Shown: in pieces, positions 61,753 through 64,000 of the stretch
Layout of the letters: each line of letters opens with the position of its first letter
How positions within the stretch are numbered: position 1 is the first letter of the stretch
Origin: JAUIIK01 sp041390865
GTDB taxonomy: Bacteria > Chloroflexota > Chloroflexia > Thermomicrobiales > CFX8
Direction of reading: 5' to 3'
Assembly (NCBI GenBank): GCA_041390865.1
Contig: JAWKPC010000011.1
Location: 1 to 64,000, forward strand
DNA length: 64,000 nt
Translations under genes and position numbers: made by a program
Notes under the pieces: model-generated
Database searches by the model: none
The model's input: the letters and a program-made list of their open reading frames with translations, nothing else
Told to the model about the DNA's origin: nothing

Positions 61753-62211
61753 CTACGAGGCGCCGGCCAGCTTCATGAACAGCAGGTTGCGTTGCTCGCG
61801 GACGACCTCGAATCCGTTCTTCTCCAGGACGCGGATCGAGCCGATGTTGTGGGTGGCGACGTGGGCGTAGACCGGGCGGATCGTCATCTGATGCAGGAAG
61901 GCGGCCAGACCTTGCGTCGCGATCCCTCTGCCCCAGAACTCGCGGCCCAGCCAGTAGCCGACCTCGCGCTTGCCGGTATAGATGGCGCTGACGATGTTCC
62001 CTGCGACCATGTTCTCGTACAGGATCGTCCTGGCGATGACCTCGTCATCGTTGAGAAGCCTCTCCCAGCTTCGCATGAATGTCTTGCGGTCACGCGACGG
62101 AAACGCCGCCATCTCGGTCGCTTCGAGATCGAGCTGATGCTCGAAGAAGGTTGGCAGGTCGCCAGCCTCTACTTCCCGCAGTCGGACGGCTTCGCCGGCT
62201 GTTCTGTTCAC
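61753..62211 (-). CDS. GNAT-family N-acetyltransferase
   Basis: GTG 62211 with GGAG upstream gives about 152 residues; the longer open frame to 62388 is not supported. The GNAT fold reads VRLREVEAGDLPTFFEHQLD (start of domain), REVGYWLGREFWGRGIATQGLAAFL (the acetyl-CoA pyrophosphate loop R/Q-x-x-G-x-A) and HVATHNIGSIRVLEKNGFEVV. It is similar to RimJ/RimL-type alanine or small-molecule acetyltransferases. Its acceptor is unknown. It is a lone leftward gene. Confidence 0.85.
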   Translation of the reverse strand: MNRTAGEAVRLREVEAGDLPTFFEHQLDLEATEMAAFPSRDRKTFMRSWERLLNDDEVIARTILYENMVAGNIVSAIYTGKREVGYWLGREFWGRGIATQGLAAFLHQMTIRPVYAHVATHNIGSIRVLEKNGFEVVREQRNLLFMKLAGAS

Positions 62212-62373
62212 CCATCGCTCCGATTCCCTGAGTGGTTGATACCGGTAGTTTGCTTCTTGACTGCGTCCGGTCGCGACACCGCCGGAAGGAGCCAATCCAC
62301 GGATTCGGGAAGAATCTCCTCTGGATTCGCTGGTATTGCGCCCATAGAGTGAGTCTGCAGGTATTCGACCGGC

Positions 62374-62721
62374 ATGTTTCGACACCATCGACTCAAACTC
62401 TCGGTGCCAACTCTACTCATCGCGATCTTTCTGGTCGTCCAGATTGCCGTACCAACTGCGGCGCTCGGTCTCCCGCGCCCGGCCAGGTTCAGCTGGCAGA
62501 TGTACGCCGGGGTTCGGACGACCTCGGAGTTCGTCGCCGTTCAAGGGGATGGCAGTGAACGAGAGATCGATCCATCGGATTATCTCGGTAACCCGCGACT
62601 GGATATTGATCTTGCCGATGTGTTGCCCGGCTTCGTTTGCGAAACCGAGCCGACGGTGGTGTTTATCCGAGCTGAGGATCAGCTATCCGACGAGGTGGTG
62701 GAGTATCCATGCGCGCCATAG
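62374..62721 (+). CDS. Small secreted protein partner of the HTTM gene
   Basis: This 115-residue product starts at ATG 62374 with a signal peptide (PTLLIAIFLVVQIAVPTAALG). The mature part is about 85 residues with two cysteines (FVCETEPT and VEYPCAP) that may form a disulfide, and a pattern of short strands (RFSWQMYAGVRTTSEFVAVQ). It overlaps the HTTM-domain gene by 13 bases, so both are co-translated. Similar short extracytoplasmic proteins accompany HTTM proteins in other bacteria. No enzyme motif is visible. Confidence 0.7.
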   Translation: MFRHHRLKLSVPTLLIAIFLVVQIAVPTAALGLPRPARFSWQMYAGVRTTSEFVAVQGDGSEREIDPSDYLGNPRLDIDLADVLPGFVCETEPTVVFIRAEDQLSDEVVEYPCAP

Positions 62722-63491
62722 AGGTTCGGACGCTGATGCGGCTGTTGATTGGCACTGCTGCGTTGATCCAGGCTGTCGATATGGCGATCCTTTTCCATGT
62801 CGTGTTCGACGAAGGCAAGCTGCGGTTGCCGTTGTATGACTGGCTGCCGGTTCTCCCTGGTGCGCTGATGCCAGTCTATTTCGGGATCTGGCTACTTTCC
62901 GCCATCGCCTTCGCCACCGGATTGCAGATGCGGCTGGCCGGAGTGCTGCTCGTATTCTCGATGATGTACGCGATTTTCGTCGATCAGCAGACGTACAGCA
63001 ATCACGTGTATCTACTGGTGATTGTCATGTTGCTGCTCATGCTGCCGGGAAGCCTGCCGCTGACGTTGCTGCGCTGGCAAATGTCGATCGTCTACTTCTT
63101 CGCTGCGGTTTCCAAGATCAACATCATCTATATCTCGGGCCTGATCGTTGCCGGGAACCTCCAGCATGGCTGGCTCCTCCAGCTGCCCGATCCGCTGTTC
63201 CGCTGGGAGGCTATGCTGCCGATTGCCGTCGGTTCGATCTGCCTCGAACTCTTCCTCGCAGTCGCATTCTGGATTCCACGCTATCGTCCGGTAGCCTTCC
63301 GTATCGGAGTGGCCTTCCATCTGGCAATCGTCTTATTCTTTCCTTTCAATGCCGTCCTCCAGCTCATCGTCTTCGCACTCACAATGGACAGTCTCTATCT
63401 CCTATTCCTTGATCCGGTTGTTGTCGAAGGGCGCGTCCCGGCAGTTATCGAGCGAGCGCGGAATCGATTGGCGGTTCCAGCCCGCCCGTAG
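62709..63491 (+). CDS. HTTM-domain membrane protein (vitamin K-dependent carboxylase-like)
   Basis: ATG 62709 follows GGAG by a few bases. The 260-residue protein has about seven or eight membrane helices. It carries the HTTM hallmarks VDQQTYSNHVYLLVIVMLLLML and YFFAAVSKINIIYISG (the Y-x-x-A-x-x-K and N-x-x segment), with the later HLAIVLFFPFNAVLQLIVFALT. HTTM domains are shared with vitamin K-dependent gamma-carboxylase, but the enzymatic C-terminal domain is absent here. The partner secreted protein lies directly upstream. It could be a quinone-linked membrane enzyme; the substrate is unknown. Confidence 0.78.
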   Translation: MRAIEVRTLMRLLIGTAALIQAVDMAILFHVVFDEGKLRLPLYDWLPVLPGALMPVYFGIWLLSAIAFATGLQMRLAGVLLVFSMMYAIFVDQQTYSNHVYLLVIVMLLLMLPGSLPLTLLRWQMSIVYFFAAVSKINIIYISGLIVAGNLQHGWLLQLPDPLFRWEAMLPIAVGSICLELFLAVAFWIPRYRPVAFRIGVAFHLAIVLFFPFNAVLQLIVFALTMDSLYLLFLDPVVVEGRVPAVIERARNRLAVPARP

Positions 63492-63771
63492 GCCCTCGTC
63501 ACCCGGGTTGGTGGTCGCCGCTCAACCGCCTGCTCGTCTGCGCCATGCTTCGAGGTTATTTCCTTCCCGAGAACCGTGCAGAGGATCGTGGCCGGGAATG
63601 GGCGCATCACTCGTCGGGGCAACGGTCCGGGTTGCTGCAGTCGTGTGAAAAAAACGGTGCTCTTTCTGCAGCTCGATCGTGCGTGAGCCTCTCGCTTACG
63701 GGGGTGGTTGACAGTCTCAGGTTCGGTTGCAAAGATATCCACAGGTCTACCAATGACACAGGAAATCGCCT

Positions 63772-64000
63772 ATGTCGAGCGTGCCGTTGGACCGCTCTGG
63801 TCCGCAACCGATTCCGTTGCGTCGCTACGACAGATCCGGACGGCCGGCTTCTCTCCCGTTGCCACTTTCCTCATTCGTCGGCCGCGATCGCGAGGTCGAG
63901 GCGGTCGCCGGTCTGTTGCGCCGGACCGGGGTACGCCTTGTGACGCTCACCGGACCCGGCGGCGTCGGGAAGTCTCGCCTGGTCATCCGCGTCGCCGAGG
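63772..64000 (+). CDS. LuxR/AfsR-type ATPase regulator, 5' part (cut by window end)
   Basis: ATG 63772 is preceded by GGAAA at six bases. The visible 76 residues end at the window edge: PLPLSSFVGRDREVEAVAGL ... VRLVTLTGPGGVGKSRLVIRVAE. The P-loop GPGGVGKS and the FVGRDREV segment are those of NB-ARC/LuxR-family large ATPases, usually followed by TPR repeats and a LuxR helix-turn-helix. It is probably a large transcription regulator. Everything downstream is outside the window. Confidence 0.75.
   Translation, partial: MSSVPLDRSGPQPIPLRRYDRSGRPASLPLPLSSFVGRDREVEAVAGLLRRTGVRLVTLTGPGGVGKSRLVIRVAE

Noticed and set aside
63735..63745. Additional DnaA-like site (ATATCCACA)
   Set aside because: A single one-mismatch site without neighbours is expected by chance and is far from the cluster at 9.1-9.8 kb.

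Overview
The window is GC-rich, densely coding bacterial DNA. Long spurious open frames on the opposite strand of real genes are typical of such DNA. The gene families point to the Chloroflexota, most likely class Thermomicrobia (Sphaerobacter/Nitrolancea-like). They include a secreted 'RTWMWGP / DKxRMEI' protein family, a DUF917-hydantoinase pair, a VKOR-SPW-SDR operon, DinB and SRPBCC proteins, and a LuxR-type ATPase at the right edge. The assignment is an inference from gene content; no 16S or other phylogenetic marker is present. The only RNA gene found is a tRNA-Cys. No CRISPR array, prophage or intact insertion sequence is visible.

Layout: 0.2-9 kb carries a frameshifted secreted phospholipase C/PKD protein, an ECF-type membrane protein, a frameshifted BON-BON-DksA protein, a tandem universal stress protein and a membrane-anchored FAD oxidoreductase. 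About 9.1-9.8 kb is a non-coding block with a cluster of DnaA-box-like 9-mers beside an AT-rich stretch, a candidate replication origin. 10-21 kb has a degenerate ABC ATPase with its permease, arylamine N-acetyltransferase, a DrrAB exporter, a UbiA prenyltransferase, Hsp20, a frameshifted alcohol dehydrogenase, a DapA-like aldolase and a multiply frameshifted tandem creatininase. 21.9-30.7 kb is a co-directional metal and envelope-redox island: ArsR regulator with its operator, Zn/Cd P-type ATPase, CtaG, a DsbA-like protein with in-frame TGA at the first catalytic cysteine, L,D-transpeptidase, CDF exporter, ZIP permease and three small membrane proteins. 31-42 kb is metabolic and envelope genes, a collagen-like protein, a glycosyltransferase, VKOR-SPW-SDR and tRNA-Cys. 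42-51.4 kb has two M19-type peptidases, an M28 membrane peptidase and a complete Mn/Zn ABC importer preceded by a DtxR-type operator candidate. 51.5-64 kb holds a decayed Fic gene, a kinase-like protein, two paralogous secreted proteins, DUF917/HyuA, GNAT, an HTTM protein and the start of a regulatory ATPase.

Most notable is the 26.2-26.9 kb gene. A 226-codon frame runs unbroken across one TGA that falls exactly where the CxxC thiol-oxidase motif needs its first cysteine (UPHC). This makes it a strong selenoprotein candidate inside the metal island.

At least eight reading-frame shifts occur in six genes, two of them in homopolymer runs. This indicates consensus sequencing errors, real gene decay, or both. 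One further gene (SRPBCC) has an in-frame TGA. Several short inverted-repeat elements (114 bp in two copies; 171, about 143 and about 101 bp) lie between genes.
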